Notes: generated by a model from the sequence alone, not told the origin. 64,000 nt of DNA from Amycolatopsis saalfeldensis (GCF_900110575.1 NZ_FOEF01000007.1:248001-312000); one strand, 5' to 3'. Shown: positions 16,543 to 25,596, counted from the stretch's first letter. Numbers and translations are program-made.

Positions 16543-17019
16543 ATGAGACTGAAGAAGGCGAGCTTCGGCGCCGGGGCCGTACTGGCCGTCGCGGCCCTGC
16601 TGTCCGGCACGGCAACGGCGAGCGCCACCGTCGAGTCCAAGTCGCAGCGCTTCGCGAACTGGACCTACCAGCAGTGCATCCAGGGCGACGCCGCGAACGC
16701 GAACCTCTACCCCCGAGCCTGCAGCACCTCGCTCCGCCTGCAGTTCTGGACCTGGTCCGGCGTCTTCAACGGCAACACCAAGCTGGTGAACCTCGCCTCC
16801 GGCCGCTGCCTCGACAGCAACGACAAGGGCGACGTCTACGCCCTCCCGTGCAATTCCAGCAGCTTCTACCAGGTGTGGCAGGTCCACCTGCCCTCGGGCG
16901 GCACGCCCTGGATCGTCAACGCGCAGACCCACCGCAACCTCGAGCAGGAGGCCAACGGCACCTACCGGACGATGCCTCCCGACCAGAGCAACCTCCGCCA
17001 GCGGTTCACCGTCGGCTGA
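16543..17019 (+). CDS. Secreted ricin-type beta-trefoil lectin-like protein
   Basis: This is a 158-residue protein starting at ATG 16543 (MRLKKASFGAGAVLAVAALL) behind AGGAAGG; a GTG at 16513 is an alternative start. The signal peptide ends near ATASA (about residue 26). The mature part has beta-trefoil features: KLVNLASGRCLDS, paired cysteines and the QxW-like YQVWQV. Ricin-type domains usually bind galactose- or xylose-containing glycans, although many small actinobacterial members have no tested ligand. It is transcribed alone and followed by a hairpin terminator. Confidence 0.8.
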   Translation: MRLKKASFGAGAVLAVAALLSGTATASATVESKSQRFANWTYQQCIQGDAANANLYPRACSTSLRLQFWTWSGVFNGNTKLVNLASGRCLDSNDKGDVYALPCNSSSFYQVWQVHLPSGGTPWIVNAQTHRNLEQEANGTYRTMPPDQSNLRQRFTVG

Positions 17020-17037
17020 GCGGTTCTCCACCGTCTG

Positions 17038-17072
17038 GCGCGGTGCCGGGTTCCCCAGGCCGGGCACCGCGC
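17038..17072. terminator. Hairpin terminator after the ricin-type gene
   Basis: A perfect 10-bp stem, GCGCGGTGCC with GGCACCGCGC, around a 15-base loop, 19 bases after the stop of the ricin-type gene. There is no T-run, as is usual in high-GC actinomycetes. Confidence 0.6.
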
Positions 17073-17212
17073 TTCGGCGCGCCCCTGCGAGCCGTCGGTT
17101 CGGCGTAGTGGGCGGCCAGGTCACGGAACTGTCGGTTGAAGCCGGCCTGGTCCGGCCCGGGCCACGCTGATGCCGCCCAGCACCGCACGCGGCTTCCCCA
17201 GGATCGCGCTGA

Positions 17213-17812
17213 TCACCTGACGGTGGTCACGCCACCGCCGGCCAGCGGCAGCAGCACGTCGTCCACTATGGACTCCAGCTCGGCGGCGGTGAGCATCGGA
17301 CGGCCCAGGGTGCAGTCGTACATCACCATCGCCGGGGCGACCGAAGCGATGCGCGCGTTGCGGGGGCCGGCGTCCACACCGCGGCGTTTCATCAGTTCCA
17401 GCAAGCGATCCTGGCACGGGTCGAGCACCCGCTCCCGGAACAGCTCGCGCAGCATCGAGGTGTCCTCGCCGCTGTGCGCGGCGACCGCCTGGAACGCCGC
17501 CCGCTTGGAGTCGAACAGCGCGGCGTTCAGATACGACACCAGCTCGATCATGCCCGCGCGCAAAGTGGTCTCCCCGGCCACTTCCGGCGGCGAAGGCAGC
17601 ATGTCACCCAGCGTGTCGCGGACCAGCTCGTCCAGCGAGCTCCATCGCCGGTACAGCGCCGCCTTGCCGGTGCCCGCCGCCGCGGCGATGCCCTCCATGC
17701 TCAGCCGGGCGTAGCCCACCGAGCAGAGCTGCTCCACGGTCGCGGTGTAGACGGCGTGCACCAGGTCTTCGCCCCGGCGCCGGGTCTTGCGCGGCGCGGC
17801 CGCCTCCGTCAT
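17213..17812 (-). CDS. TetR-family regulator of the adjacent MFS pump
   Basis: This is a 199-residue protein starting at ATG 17812 behind GGAGGAGGG. The N-terminal HTH is MEGIAAAAGTGKAALYRRWS; the rest is an all-helical ligand/dimerisation domain. It diverges from an MFS exporter gene, and a 20-bp palindrome (17873-17892) sits between them. The arrangement fits ligand-released repression of the pump and of itself. The effector is unknown. Confidence 0.92.
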   Translation of the reverse strand: MTEAAAPRKTRRRGEDLVHAVYTATVEQLCSVGYARLSMEGIAAAAGTGKAALYRRWSSLDELVRDTLGDMLPSPPEVAGETTLRAGMIELVSYLNAALFDSKRAAFQAVAAHSGEDTSMLRELFRERVLDPCQDRLLELMKRRGVDAGPRNARIASVAPAMVMYDCTLGRPMLTAAELESIVDDVLLPLAGGGVTTVR

Positions 17813-17872
17813 GGTCCCTCCTCCGCGTTCGACCGGGTGCGCCCCATTGCCCGCGTGACGACCAGCCTGCAT

Positions 17873-17892
17873 AGTGTACGGTACCGTTCACT
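17873..17892. promoter_or_regulatory. TetR operator between the tetR and MFS genes
   Basis: AGTGTACGGTACCGTTCACT is a 20-bp palindrome with one mismatched pair. It is centred between the divergent regulator (17812) and MFS pump (17930) starts, where binding would cover both promoters. Confidence 0.75.
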
Positions 17893-17929
17893 ACACCCGT
17901 TCATGCCCCACCGTACCCGGGGAGTTCCC

Positions 17930-19387
17930 ATGTCGAGTCCGCCGCAGCCGCCCGCCCGCGTCACCGCGCTCACCTTGGCGATCATCGTCTCCGGCGAGCT
18001 CATGCTGATGCTCGACAGCACCATCATGAACGTCGCGCTGCCGATGATCGGCCAGGGCCTCGGGTTCAGCCCGGGCGGGCTGTCCTGGGTGACCAACTCG
18101 TTCCTGCTCGCCTTCGGCGGCCTGCTCCTGCTGGGCGGGCGGGCCGGGGACATCCTCGGCCGCCGCCGGGCGTTCCTGGTCGGCGTCGCGGTGTTCACCG
18201 CGGCTTCGCTGCTGGCCGGGGTCGCGCAGAACCCCGCGTGGCTGATCGCCGCCCGCGCGCTGCAGGGGGCGGGCGCGGCGCTGGCCGGGCCGAGCACGCT
18301 GGCGCTGCTCACCACCAACTTCACCGGTGACCGGCAGGGCCGGGCGCTGAGCGTGTACTCGTCGGTGACCGCCTCGGCGATGACGCTCGGCCTGATCCTC
18401 GGCGGGATCATCACCACGCTGGCGAACTGGCGCTGGGTGCTGCTGATCAACGTGCCGATCGGCCTGCTCGTGCTGCTGCTGGCGCCGAAGCACGTGGCCG
18501 AGTCGCCGCGCCACAGCGGCCGCTTCGACCTCGCCGGCGCGCTGACGTCCGCGATCGGTGTGCTGGCCGTGGTTTTCGCGCTGGCACGGACCGCCGACCA
18601 CGGCTGGGGCGACCCGGTCACGCTCGTGATCCTGGCCGCCGGTGTGGTGCTGCTGGCCGTCTTCGCAGCCATCGAGCGCCGGGCCGCGCAGCCGATCATG
18701 CCGCTGGGCCTGTTCGCCGGCCGGGCCCGCGCGGCCGGGTTCACGAACATGCTGCTGGTGCCGATGGTGACGATGGGCTTCCAGTTCCTGATCATCCAGT
18801 TCCTGCAGCTGGTACTGGGCTTTTCGCCGCTGCGGGCGGGTCTGGCGTTCCTGCCGATGGCGATCGGCCTGCTGATCACCTCGCGCACCGCGATCAAGGT
18901 GCTCGGCCGTTACGGCGGCAAGCCGACCGCGGCGGCGGGCCTGGTCCTGCTGGCCGCCGGCGCCGGCTGGCTCGTCACGATCAGCGCGTCGACGACGTAC
19001 TTCGGCGGCGTCTTCGGGCCGATGCTGCTGGTCGGCCTCGCCCTGGGGCTGATCATCGTGCCGATCAACCTGGCCGTCATGTCCACTGTGGACCCGTCCG
19101 ACGCCGGCGCCGCGTCGGGCGTCCTCCAGACCACCATGATGACCGGCTCCGCACTGGGCATCGCCGTGCTGTCCGCGATCTACGCGTCCACTGCGGACTC
19201 GCAGTCGGCGGTGGAGCTCAGCCACGACGCCATCGCGCTGGGCATGCGGCACGGGTTCGTCGCCAGCACCGTGTTCGCCGTGCTGGCGCTGCTGATCACG
19301 CTGGCGGTCCTCAAGACTCCGGCCGCCGAAGACGAGCGAGCCCCGGCCGCGGACCGGCTCAGCGCGGGCGCAGACCGTCCACAATGA
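17930..19387 (+). CDS. MFS drug exporter, DHA2 (14-helix) family
   Basis: This is a 485-residue transporter starting at ATG 17930 behind GGGGAG. It has about 14 membrane helices. DHA2 motifs visible are MLDSTIMNVALP in helix 1, GRAGDILGRRRAFL (motif A) and a proline/glycine-rich helix 5 (LGLILGGIIT). Such proton-coupled exporters remove antibiotics or the host's own metabolites. It diverges from and is probably controlled by the TetR at 17213-17812. Its last 29 bases overlap the 3-prime end of the convergent TetR gene at 19359. Confidence 0.93.
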   Translation: MSSPPQPPARVTALTLAIIVSGELMLMLDSTIMNVALPMIGQGLGFSPGGLSWVTNSFLLAFGGLLLLGGRAGDILGRRRAFLVGVAVFTAASLLAGVAQNPAWLIAARALQGAGAALAGPSTLALLTTNFTGDRQGRALSVYSSVTASAMTLGLILGGIITTLANWRWVLLINVPIGLLVLLLAPKHVAESPRHSGRFDLAGALTSAIGVLAVVFALARTADHGWGDPVTLVILAAGVVLLAVFAAIERRAAQPIMPLGLFAGRARAAGFTNMLLVPMVTMGFQFLIIQFLQLVLGFSPLRAGLAFLPMAIGLLITSRTAIKVLGRYGGKPTAAAGLVLLAAGAGWLVTISASTTYFGGVFGPMLLVGLALGLIIVPINLAVMSTVDPSDAGAASGVLQTTMMTGSALGIAVLSAIYASTADSQSAVELSHDAIALGMRHGFVASTVFAVLALLITLAVLKTPAAEDERAPAADRLSAGADRPQ

Positions 19388-19919
19388 CCGCCACGACGGT
19401 CCGCGCCCGCGCGTCCCACTCGGCTTCGGGGATCCGCGACAACGCGCCCAGGAGCAGGATGACGTCCGTGGCGTCGACGTCCGCACGTATCTCGCCGGCG
19501 TCTTTGCCCCGGCCGAGCAGCATCCCGAGGGCCTCGTCGAGCCGGTGGTGGTGGCCGGCGTAGAGGTCGTGCCACGCCGAGGCCTCGATCGCCGCCATGA
19601 CCCCGCGCTTGACCCGCGCGTACTCGACCAGCCGCTCGAACCAGCCGGTCAGCGCCCGTAGCGGGGGGAACTCCGCCAGCAGCGGCGGCACGGCGTCGAC
19701 GAGCTGGGTCAGCTCGTACCGGTACACCTCCGCCAGCAGGTGCTCGCGGGTCGGGAAGTGCCGGTAAAGGGTGCCCTGCCCGACCCCCGCCGACTTGGCG
19801 ACCCGGTGCAGCTTCAGCTCGGCCGCGGCGCCGTTGGACTCGCTCAGCTCCGCCCGCGCGGCCTCGACGATGCGGTCCCGGTTGGCGACCGCGTCCGACC
19901 TGCGCTCACGGCTCGTCAT
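19359..19919 (-). CDS. TetR-family regulator of the adjacent SDR gene
   Basis: This 186-residue protein starts at ATG 19919 with GGAGGGAGG upstream. The HTH is LHRVAKSAGVGQGTLYRHFPTRE (about 38-60), with a helical C-terminal domain typical of TetR_C-type members near short-chain dehydrogenases. It diverges from the SDR gene at 20016, with two operator-like palindromes in between, so repression of itself and of the SDR gene is likely. Confidence 0.92.
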   Translation of the reverse strand: MTSRERRSDAVANRDRIVEAARAELSESNGAAAELKLHRVAKSAGVGQGTLYRHFPTREHLLAEVYRYELTQLVDAVPPLLAEFPPLRALTGWFERLVEYARVKRGVMAAIEASAWHDLYAGHHHRLDEALGMLLGRGKDAGEIRADVDATDVILLLGALSRIPEAEWDARARTVVAVIVDGLRPR

Positions 19920-19947
19920 CACGCCGCCTCCCTCCTGCGTAGCCAAA

Positions 19948-19994
19948 CGGACAAGTGTCCGGTACCGTGGAAACGGCAAGCGGACACTTGTCAG
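19948..19994. promoter_or_regulatory. Paired operator palindromes between tetR and SDR genes
   Basis: CGGACAAGTGTCCG (19948-19961) is a near-perfect palindrome. A second copy in the opposite orientation, CGGACACTTGTCAG, lies at 19981-19994, 33 bases away. The two sites can flank both divergent promoters and are the obvious binding sites of the TetR at 19359-19919. Confidence 0.7.
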
Positions 19995-20015
19995 TTTAGA
20001 ACAGGAGACCTACCG

Positions 20016-20756
20016 ATGAGCACGCTGGACAGCAAAGTCGTGGCCGTCACCGGAGCCAGCAGCGGCATCGGCGAGGCCACCGCGCTGGAGCTGGCGGACC
20101 GCGGCGCGGCCGTCGTGCTGGGCGCCCGGCGCACCGACCGGCTCGACTCGCTCGCGGCGCGGATCCGGGACAGCGGCGGCCGCGCGGAGACAGTGGAAAC
20201 GGACGTCACCCGGCGCGCCGATCTCGACCGGCTGGTGGCCCGGGCCGTCGACCGGTTCGGGCGCCTCGACGTCCTGGTGGCGAACGCCGGGGTCGCCCGG
20301 ATCGCGCCCATGGCCGACCTCGACGTCGACGCTTGGGACGCGATGATCGACGTCAATCTGCGCGGTGTCCTCAACGGCATCGCCGCGGCCCTGCCCGTGT
20401 TCCGCGAGCAGGGCCGCGGCCACTTCGTCACCACCGTCTCGACCTCGGGCCTCAAGATCGTCCCGACCCAGGCCGTCTACGCGGGCACCAAGAACGCCGT
20501 GCGCACCCTGCTCGAAGCCCTGCGCCAGGAGTCCACCGACGGGGTCCTGCGCACGACGTCGGTGTCCCCCGGGTTCGTCCGCACCGAGCTCGTCGACTAC
20601 CTCGACGACGCCGCGGAACGCCAGCAGGCCCAGCGGACGATGGCGGCGCTCGGCATCAGCCCCGACGCCGTCGCGCGCGCCATCGCGTTCGCCATCGAGC
20701 AGCCCGACGACGTGGAGATCGGCGACATCACCATCCGGCCGGCCCGGCAGGGCTGA
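20016..20756 (+). CDS. Short-chain dehydrogenase/reductase (SDR)
   Basis: This 246-residue classical SDR has cofactor motif TGASSGIG (12-19), NAG motif in VANAGVA, catalytic Y155 and K159 in VYAGTKN, and the structural SPGFVRTEL. The basic residues after the first strand (ARRTDR) suggest NADP(H). The substrate is unknown; members of this branch act on small ketones or alcohols. The ATG at 20016 follows CAGGAGACC. It is the target of the divergent TetR and is 4 bases from the end of the convergent P450 gene. Confidence 0.92.
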   Translation: MSTLDSKVVAVTGASSGIGEATALELADRGAAVVLGARRTDRLDSLAARIRDSGGRAETVETDVTRRADLDRLVARAVDRFGRLDVLVANAGVARIAPMADLDVDAWDAMIDVNLRGVLNGIAAALPVFREQGRGHFVTTVSTSGLKIVPTQAVYAGTKNAVRTLLEALRQESTDGVLRTTSVSPGFVRTELVDYLDDAAERQQAQRTMAALGISPDAVARAIAFAIEQPDDVEIGDITIRPARQG

Positions 20757-20760
20757 GCGG

Positions 20761-21981
20761 TCACCAGGTGACGGGAAGCTCGTTCACCCCCTGGATCGTG
20801 GTGCCCGGCCGCAGGGTCAGCTCCTCCACCGGAACGGCGAGGCGCAGCGTGGGGATCCGGTCGAACAGCGCGGTGATGATCACCTCCAGCTCCAGCCGGG
20901 CCAGGTTCTGGCCGAGGCACTGGTGCACGCCGTAGCCGAACGCGATGTGGTGCCGGGCCGAGCGGCGCACGGCGAACCGGTCCGGGTCCTCGAACACCGA
21001 GCCGTCGCGGTTGGCGATCGAGTTGGGCACGATGACGCCCTCGCCGGCCCGGATGACCTCACCGGCGATCTCGATGTCGGCCGTCGCGATGCGGCTGCCC
21101 GCGAGGTCGGCGATGGCGAGATAGCGCAACAGCTCCTCGACCGCGCCCGGGACGAGGCCGGGGTCGGCGCGCAGGGCCGCCAGCTGATCGGGGTGCTCCA
21201 GCAGGGTGATCACGCCCAGCGAGGTCATCGACGCCGTCGTCTCGTGCCCGGCGACGAGCAGCAGGATCGCGGACGCGACCAGCTCCTCCCGCTCGATCTC
21301 CCCGTTCGCCAGCCGGCCGGCCACCAGACCGCCGAGCAGGCCGGGTCCCGGCTCGGCCTGCAGCCGGGTGATCAGCCCGTCCAGGTAGCCGGTCAGGTCC
21401 TTGCGCGCGGCGATGAGCCCTTCGGCGTCCATCGCCTGCACGAGCCGTTTGCTGGCGTCCTGGAAGAATTCGTGGTCGGCGTAGGGCACGCCGAGCAGCT
21501 GGCAGATCACCATCGACGGCACGGCCAGGGCGAACTGGCTGACCAGGTCGGCGGTCGGGCCGGCCGCGAGCAGGTCGTCGATGAAGCCGTGGACGATCCG
21601 CTCGATGTCGCCGCGCATCCCCTTGACGTGCTTGACGGTGAAGTCGCCGAGCACCATCCGCCGCCGCGGCCCGTGCTCCGGCGGGTCCATGCTGATGAAC
21701 GCCTTCGGTCCGTTGCGGAACCCCTTGAACCGCGGGGAAGCGGCCGGGAAGTCCTCGCGGCTGCGGTCCGAGGACAGACGGGGGTCGCCCAGCAGCCGGC
21801 GCGCCGCCCCGTGCTTGGTCACCACCCAGGCCTCGCGCCCGTCGAAGAGCTTCACCTTGCGCAGCGCGCCCTCCTCGTCGCGCAGCCGGACGTATCCGCC
21901 GGGCAGCTGGTACGGGCAGGTGCGGTCGTCCGGAAAGGCCGGGGCGTCTTCGGTCTGCGGTGTCAGAGCAGTCTCGGTCAT
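20761..21981 (-). CDS. Cytochrome P450
   Basis: This is a 406-residue bacterial class I P450. The I-helix has AGHETT (244-249), the K-helix EELLR, and the heme loop FGYGVHQCLGQNLAR with ligand C355. It resembles CYP105/CYP107-like actinomycete enzymes that hydroxylate polyketides, terpenes or xenobiotics. No ferredoxin or reductase gene is adjacent, so electron partners come from elsewhere. It diverges from a TetR gene at 22058 and is probably its target. Confidence 0.95.
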   Translation of the reverse strand: MTETALTPQTEDAPAFPDDRTCPYQLPGGYVRLRDEEGALRKVKLFDGREAWVVTKHGAARRLLGDPRLSSDRSREDFPAASPRFKGFRNGPKAFISMDPPEHGPRRRMVLGDFTVKHVKGMRGDIERIVHGFIDDLLAAGPTADLVSQFALAVPSMVICQLLGVPYADHEFFQDASKRLVQAMDAEGLIAARKDLTGYLDGLITRLQAEPGPGLLGGLVAGRLANGEIEREELVASAILLLVAGHETTASMTSLGVITLLEHPDQLAALRADPGLVPGAVEELLRYLAIADLAGSRIATADIEIAGEVIRAGEGVIVPNSIANRDGSVFEDPDRFAVRRSARHHIAFGYGVHQCLGQNLARLELEVIITALFDRIPTLRLAVPVEELTLRPGTTIQGVNELPVTW

Positions 21982-22024
21982 CGATCCCCTCGAGTCTTCA
22001 GCCAGCGAAGCGCTGGGCGTTTAA

Positions 22025-22100
22025 AGAACTGTCAGTACTCTAACTCCGGACTGGGGTATGCTCCAGAGAACGCACCGAACTCTCAGTAAACTCTCAGGAG
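22025..22100. promoter_or_regulatory. Repeated AACTSTCAG motifs upstream of the tetR gene
   Basis: AACTGTCAGTA occurs near 22027 and AACTCTCAG occurs twice at 22078-22097 with 11-bp spacing, in and near the P450/TetR intergenic region. ACTGTCAGT is itself a palindrome. These are candidate operators for control of the P450 and tetR genes. They fall inside the reading frame if the regulator starts at 22058. Confidence 0.4.
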
Positions 22101-22729
22101 TCGATCTGTCACCGAACGTCGAGCAGACCCTCGACTCACCCGTCGACCACCGCAAAGGGCCACGTCGGCGCGGCGAGGAGCTGGAGCACGCCATCCTGAA
22201 GGCGGCGCTCGAGGAACTCACCGAAACGGGCTACAGCGCGCTGACCATGGACCGGATCGCCGCCCGGGCCCGCACCAGCAAGGCCGCGCTCTACCGCCGG
22301 TGGCCCAGCCGCGCCGACCTGGTCATCGAGGCGTGCCGCACGCAGGGCTTGACCACGCTGGAGGTGCCCGACACCGGGGAGCTGCGGGCGGACGTGCTCG
22401 CCCTGCTGCGGCAGATGGCGGCGAAGATGGACAGCCCGCTCGGCGGCGTCCTGCGCGGCCTGCTCGCCGAGCTGACCCGCGACGAGGAGTTCGCCCGGCT
22501 GGTGCGGGAGCGCATCCACACCGCGGGTCCGACCGCGATCGGCGCCATCCTGGCCCGGGCCGTCGAACGCGGCGAGGTCGAGCCCCGGATCCCCGGCTCC
22601 CGGCGCGCCCTGGTGGCCACCGACCTGATCCGCAACCAGTTCCTGCTCTACGGCGCACCGGTCGACGACGCGGCGATCGTCGAAATCGTCGACGAGGTGT
22701 ACCTGCCCCTGGTCCGGATCGGCGGCTGA
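22058..22729 (+). CDS. TetR-family regulator divergent from P450
   Basis: This protein has 223 residues from ATG 22058. The HTH is MDRIAARARTSKAALYRRWPSR, followed by a long helical ligand domain. The ATG has no clear ribosome-binding site and the first 16 codons overlap repeated AACTCTCAG motifs. An in-frame CTG at 22106 has a perfect AGGAG five bases upstream and would give 207 residues, so the true start may be there. Position and spacing suggest it controls the divergent P450 gene. It ends 3 bases before the convergent aldo/keto reductase gene. Confidence 0.9.
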   Translation: MLQRTHRTLSKLSGVDLSPNVEQTLDSPVDHRKGPRRRGEELEHAILKAALEELTETGYSALTMDRIAARARTSKAALYRRWPSRADLVIEACRTQGLTTLEVPDTGELRADVLALLRQMAAKMDSPLGGVLRGLLAELTRDEEFARLVRERIHTAGPTAIGAILARAVERGEVEPRIPGSRRALVATDLIRNQFLLYGAPVDDAAIVEIVDEVYLPLVRIGG

Positions 22730-22732
22730 GCC

Positions 22733-23752
22733 TTACCCGACGCGGGCGGAAACCTCGTCCAGCGCGGCGGTTTCCTCCGCGGTGAGCTTCAGCTCCGCGC
22801 CGGCCAGCAACGCCGGAAGCTGCTCGGCCGTGCGAGCGCTCGCCAGCGGCGCGGTCACCCCCGGCCGTTCGCGCAGCCAGGCGATCGCCACCGTGGCCAT
22901 TTCGACGCCGCGGGCGGCGGCGATCCGCTCGACCACGTCGACCACCGCCAGCCCGGCCGCGGTGAAGTACCGGGAGGCGAGGATCTGCCGCGGGCCCCGG
23001 CCGAATTCCTGCTTTTTCGTGCGGTGCTTGCCGGTCAGGAGCCCGCCGACCACCGAGAGGTACGGCGCGACCTTGCGGGACAGCCCGATCTTGCGGTAGT
23101 TCCCGGTGAGGAACCCGCTGGCCAGCGCCAGATACGGCACCGAGGCGATGCCCGCTTCCGCGAGGACGGGGGCGATCTCGCGCTCGTACGGCTGACGCGC
23201 CACGAGGTTGTAGTGCGGCTGCACGACAGCCGGCAGCTCGAACCCCTCGCGGCGGCAGATCTCCAGCCATTCGGCGATCCGGGCGCCGGTGTAGTTGGAA
23301 AGCGCGACCGCGCGGATCTTGCCGGCCTTGCGCTGTGTGTTGAACGCGTCGGCGGTTTCGGCGAGCGGCGTCTTGGGGTCGTCGAAGTGGGCGTAGTACA
23401 CGTCGACGTAGTCGGTGCCCAGCCGCTTCAGCGAGGCATCGAGGGCCGCCGCGACGTTGGCCGGGGCCAGCCCCTTGAACTGGGGGTGCGTGCTCACCTT
23501 CGTGCCGATCACCACGGCGTCGCGGTTCTTGCGAGCGGCCAGCCACGAGGCGATGATCGCCTCCGACTCACCACCGGAATTGCCTGGCACGAAAGCGGAA
23601 TACCCGTCGGCGGTGTCGATGAAATTGCCGCCACCCGCGACGAACGCGTCCAGCACCCGGTGCGAGGCCGCCTCGTCACTGGTCCAGCCGAACGTGTTCC
23701 CGCCGAGCGCCAGCGGGAAGACCTCGATTCCGGAATGGCCGAGCTGAGTCAT
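22733..23752 (-). CDS. Aldo/keto reductase
   Basis: This 339-residue TIM-barrel oxidoreductase starts at ATG 23752 behind GAAAGGACC; a GTG at 23767 is the alternative start. Catalytic tetrad residues are visible: Asp in NFIDTADGY and its Tyr, Lys in VVIGTKVS, and His in VYYAHFDDP. C-terminal NADPH-binding residues lie in PLASARTAEQL. It reduces aldehydes or ketones with NADPH, substrate unknown. It is monocistronic. Confidence 0.9.
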   Translation of the reverse strand: MTQLGHSGIEVFPLALGGNTFGWTSDEAASHRVLDAFVAGGGNFIDTADGYSAFVPGNSGGESEAIIASWLAARKNRDAVVIGTKVSTHPQFKGLAPANVAAALDASLKRLGTDYVDVYYAHFDDPKTPLAETADAFNTQRKAGKIRAVALSNYTGARIAEWLEICRREGFELPAVVQPHYNLVARQPYEREIAPVLAEAGIASVPYLALASGFLTGNYRKIGLSRKVAPYLSVVGGLLTGKHRTKKQEFGRGPRQILASRYFTAAGLAVVDVVERIAAARGVEMATVAIAWLRERPGVTAPLASARTAEQLPALLAGAELKLTAEETAALDEVSARVG

Positions 23753-23831
23753 CGACGGTCCTTTCACCGGTACCGGGAAAATCCGGCGCCGCCATGAATA
23801 CCACAGCCCGGGAAAGACGACTCGCCCACCG

Positions 23832-24134
23832 CTATCCGTGGGCCCGGTCCGGGGTGTCCAGCACGACCAGGACCCCGCCGACGCGCAGCCGGGCCTGCCA
23901 GAACTGGCTGCTGGGCACCGGTTCGACCGGGAAGTCCGGGTCTCGCAGCGTAAGCAGCGCCGTCGCGACCGCGTCGGCCGCCGGGCCGCCGGGCCAGCTC
24001 AGCCACACCTGGCCGTCCGCCCGGACCCGCGGGCGCACCGCCACACCGTCCAGCAGTCCGCCATGGCCCTGCAGCAAACCCGAGACCCAGCCGAGCACCG
24101 CCTCGCCCGGCGCCGCCGGGTCGTGAGTGTCCAT
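23832..24134 (-). CDS. Hypothetical small protein
   Basis: This 100-residue protein has its start taken at ATG 24134 (MDTHDPAAPGEAVLGWVSGL), because the open frame upstream looks non-coding. The sequence has a predicted beta-rich middle (VRPRVRADGQVWLSWPGGP) and tail (FWQARLRVGGVLVVLD). It has no signal peptide or membrane segment, and I do not recognise the family. It lies alone between an aldo/keto reductase gene and the divergent lipase gene. Confidence 0.55.
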   Translation of the reverse strand: MDTHDPAAPGEAVLGWVSGLLQGHGGLLDGVAVRPRVRADGQVWLSWPGGPAADAVATALLTLRDPDFPVEPVPSSQFWQARLRVGGVLVVLDTPDRAHG

Positions 24135-24290
24135 ATCGGTCACCCTAACCGCGGCCGCGCGTTTGGCCGCTGACCGCGGGCTTGACCGATCATGGACCCG
24201 GCCGAGCGTTCGAACCCTTGATATCTCCCCCGCCCCGGTGCATGCTACTCGCCAGTAGGTGACGACGACGTCTCTCTCTGGGGGCACCCG

Positions 24291-25577
24291 ATGAAGGTCA
24301 AACCACGTTCTGTTCTCGCTGCCGTGATCACGCTGATCCTGGCTTCACTGGCCGGAAACCCGGCGGCGAGCGCGGCCTCGGCCGGGAGCGATCCGTTCTA
24401 CGCCTATTCCGGCAGCGCCCCATTGTCCTCGTTCGCGCCGGGCGCGGTGCTGAAGACGCGCACCATTCCGTACCACGTCGTCGGAATCCCGCTGCCGCTC
24501 CAGGTGGTGCAGCTGCTCTACCGCTCCACCGGCCCGCTCGGACAGCCGACCGCGAACGTCACCTCGGTGGTGAAGCCGCCCGTCGCCCCGGCCACGCCCA
24601 AAGCCGTGAGCTACCAATCGTTCTACGACTCGCTGAACCCGGAGGACGGGCCGTCGCGGGCCATCGCCGGTGACGTCCGGATCCCCGGGCTGATCGCCAA
24701 CTTCGAGAGCGTCTTCCTCGTGCCGTGGCTGACGCAGGGCTACACCGTGCTGTTCCCCGACACCGAAGGCCAGACCGCGGACTTCGCCGCCGGGCCCGAA
24801 TACGGGATGAACACCCTCGACTCGATCCGGGCCGCGGACCAGTCGCCGGCCACGGGCCTCACCAAGGACACGAAGGTCGGCGCGATCGGCTACTCCGGCG
24901 GCGCGATCGCCACCGGCTGGGCCGCGCAGCTCGCCCCGGCCTACGCCCCCGACGTCAACCGCAACCTGGTCGGCGCGGCCGAGGGCGGGGTGCTGGCCAA
25001 CCCGCGCAAGAACCTCGACTACGTCAGCGGGACCCCGGTGTGGGCCGGCGCGCTCGCGATGGCCCTGATCGGCGCCGGCCGCGCGTACGACATCGACCTA
25101 ACGCCGTACCTCAACAGCCAGGGATTGGCGCTGTACAACAAGCTCCAGAACTCTTCGATCATCGACGCGCTGCCGCAGACCTCGGGCATCACCTGGCAGA
25201 AGCTCGTCAAGCCCGAATACGCCTCCAGCCCGGAAAGCATCCCGGTCTTCGTCGACACCATCAAGAAGATCACCATGCTGGGCGCCGCCTCCCCCACCGT
25301 GCCGATGCTCATCGGCCAGGGCGCGAACGGCATCCTCGAAGGCACCCCGGGCAACAAGCCCGGCATCGGCGCCGGTGACGGCGTCATGGTCACCGCGGAC
25401 GTGCGGGCGCTCGCCCGGCAGTTCTGCGCCGACGGGACCACGGTGCAGTACAACCAGTACAACCTCCTTTCGCACGTGGGCACGGCCGCCGCCTGGCTCC
25501 CGCTCGCCCTGACCTGGCTGGACGGCCGGTTCGCCGGGAAGGCCGCGCCGGACAACTGCGCCCAGATCCCCCGCTGA
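24291..25577 (+). CDS. Secretory lipase (LIP family)
   Basis: This is a 428-residue secreted alpha/beta hydrolase. The signal peptide covers about 1-30 and ends ASAASA. The nucleophile serine is in GYSGGAIATGW, the form of the Candida-type secretory lipase family (PF03583). The aspartate probably lies in GDGVMVTADVRALAR or nearby, and the histidine in NLLSHVG. It should hydrolyse triglycerides or other esters outside the cell. It is followed directly by a strong hairpin terminator. Confidence 0.88.
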   Translation: MKVKPRSVLAAVITLILASLAGNPAASAASAGSDPFYAYSGSAPLSSFAPGAVLKTRTIPYHVVGIPLPLQVVQLLYRSTGPLGQPTANVTSVVKPPVAPATPKAVSYQSFYDSLNPEDGPSRAIAGDVRIPGLIANFESVFLVPWLTQGYTVLFPDTEGQTADFAAGPEYGMNTLDSIRAADQSPATGLTKDTKVGAIGYSGGAIATGWAAQLAPAYAPDVNRNLVGAAEGGVLANPRKNLDYVSGTPVWAGALAMALIGAGRAYDIDLTPYLNSQGLALYNKLQNSSIIDALPQTSGITWQKLVKPEYASSPESIPVFVDTIKKITMLGAASPTVPMLIGQGANGILEGTPGNKPGIGAGDGVMVTADVRALARQFCADGTTVQYNQYNLLSHVGTAAAWLPLALTWLDGRFAGKAAPDNCAQIPR

Positions 25578-25596
25578 CCGGTACCCCGCGTCGCAG

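Noticed and set aside
15001..17124. Long minus-strand open frame over the flavin oxidase and ricin-type genes
   Set aside because: No motifs or ribosome-binding site; the opposite strand encodes clear protein families.
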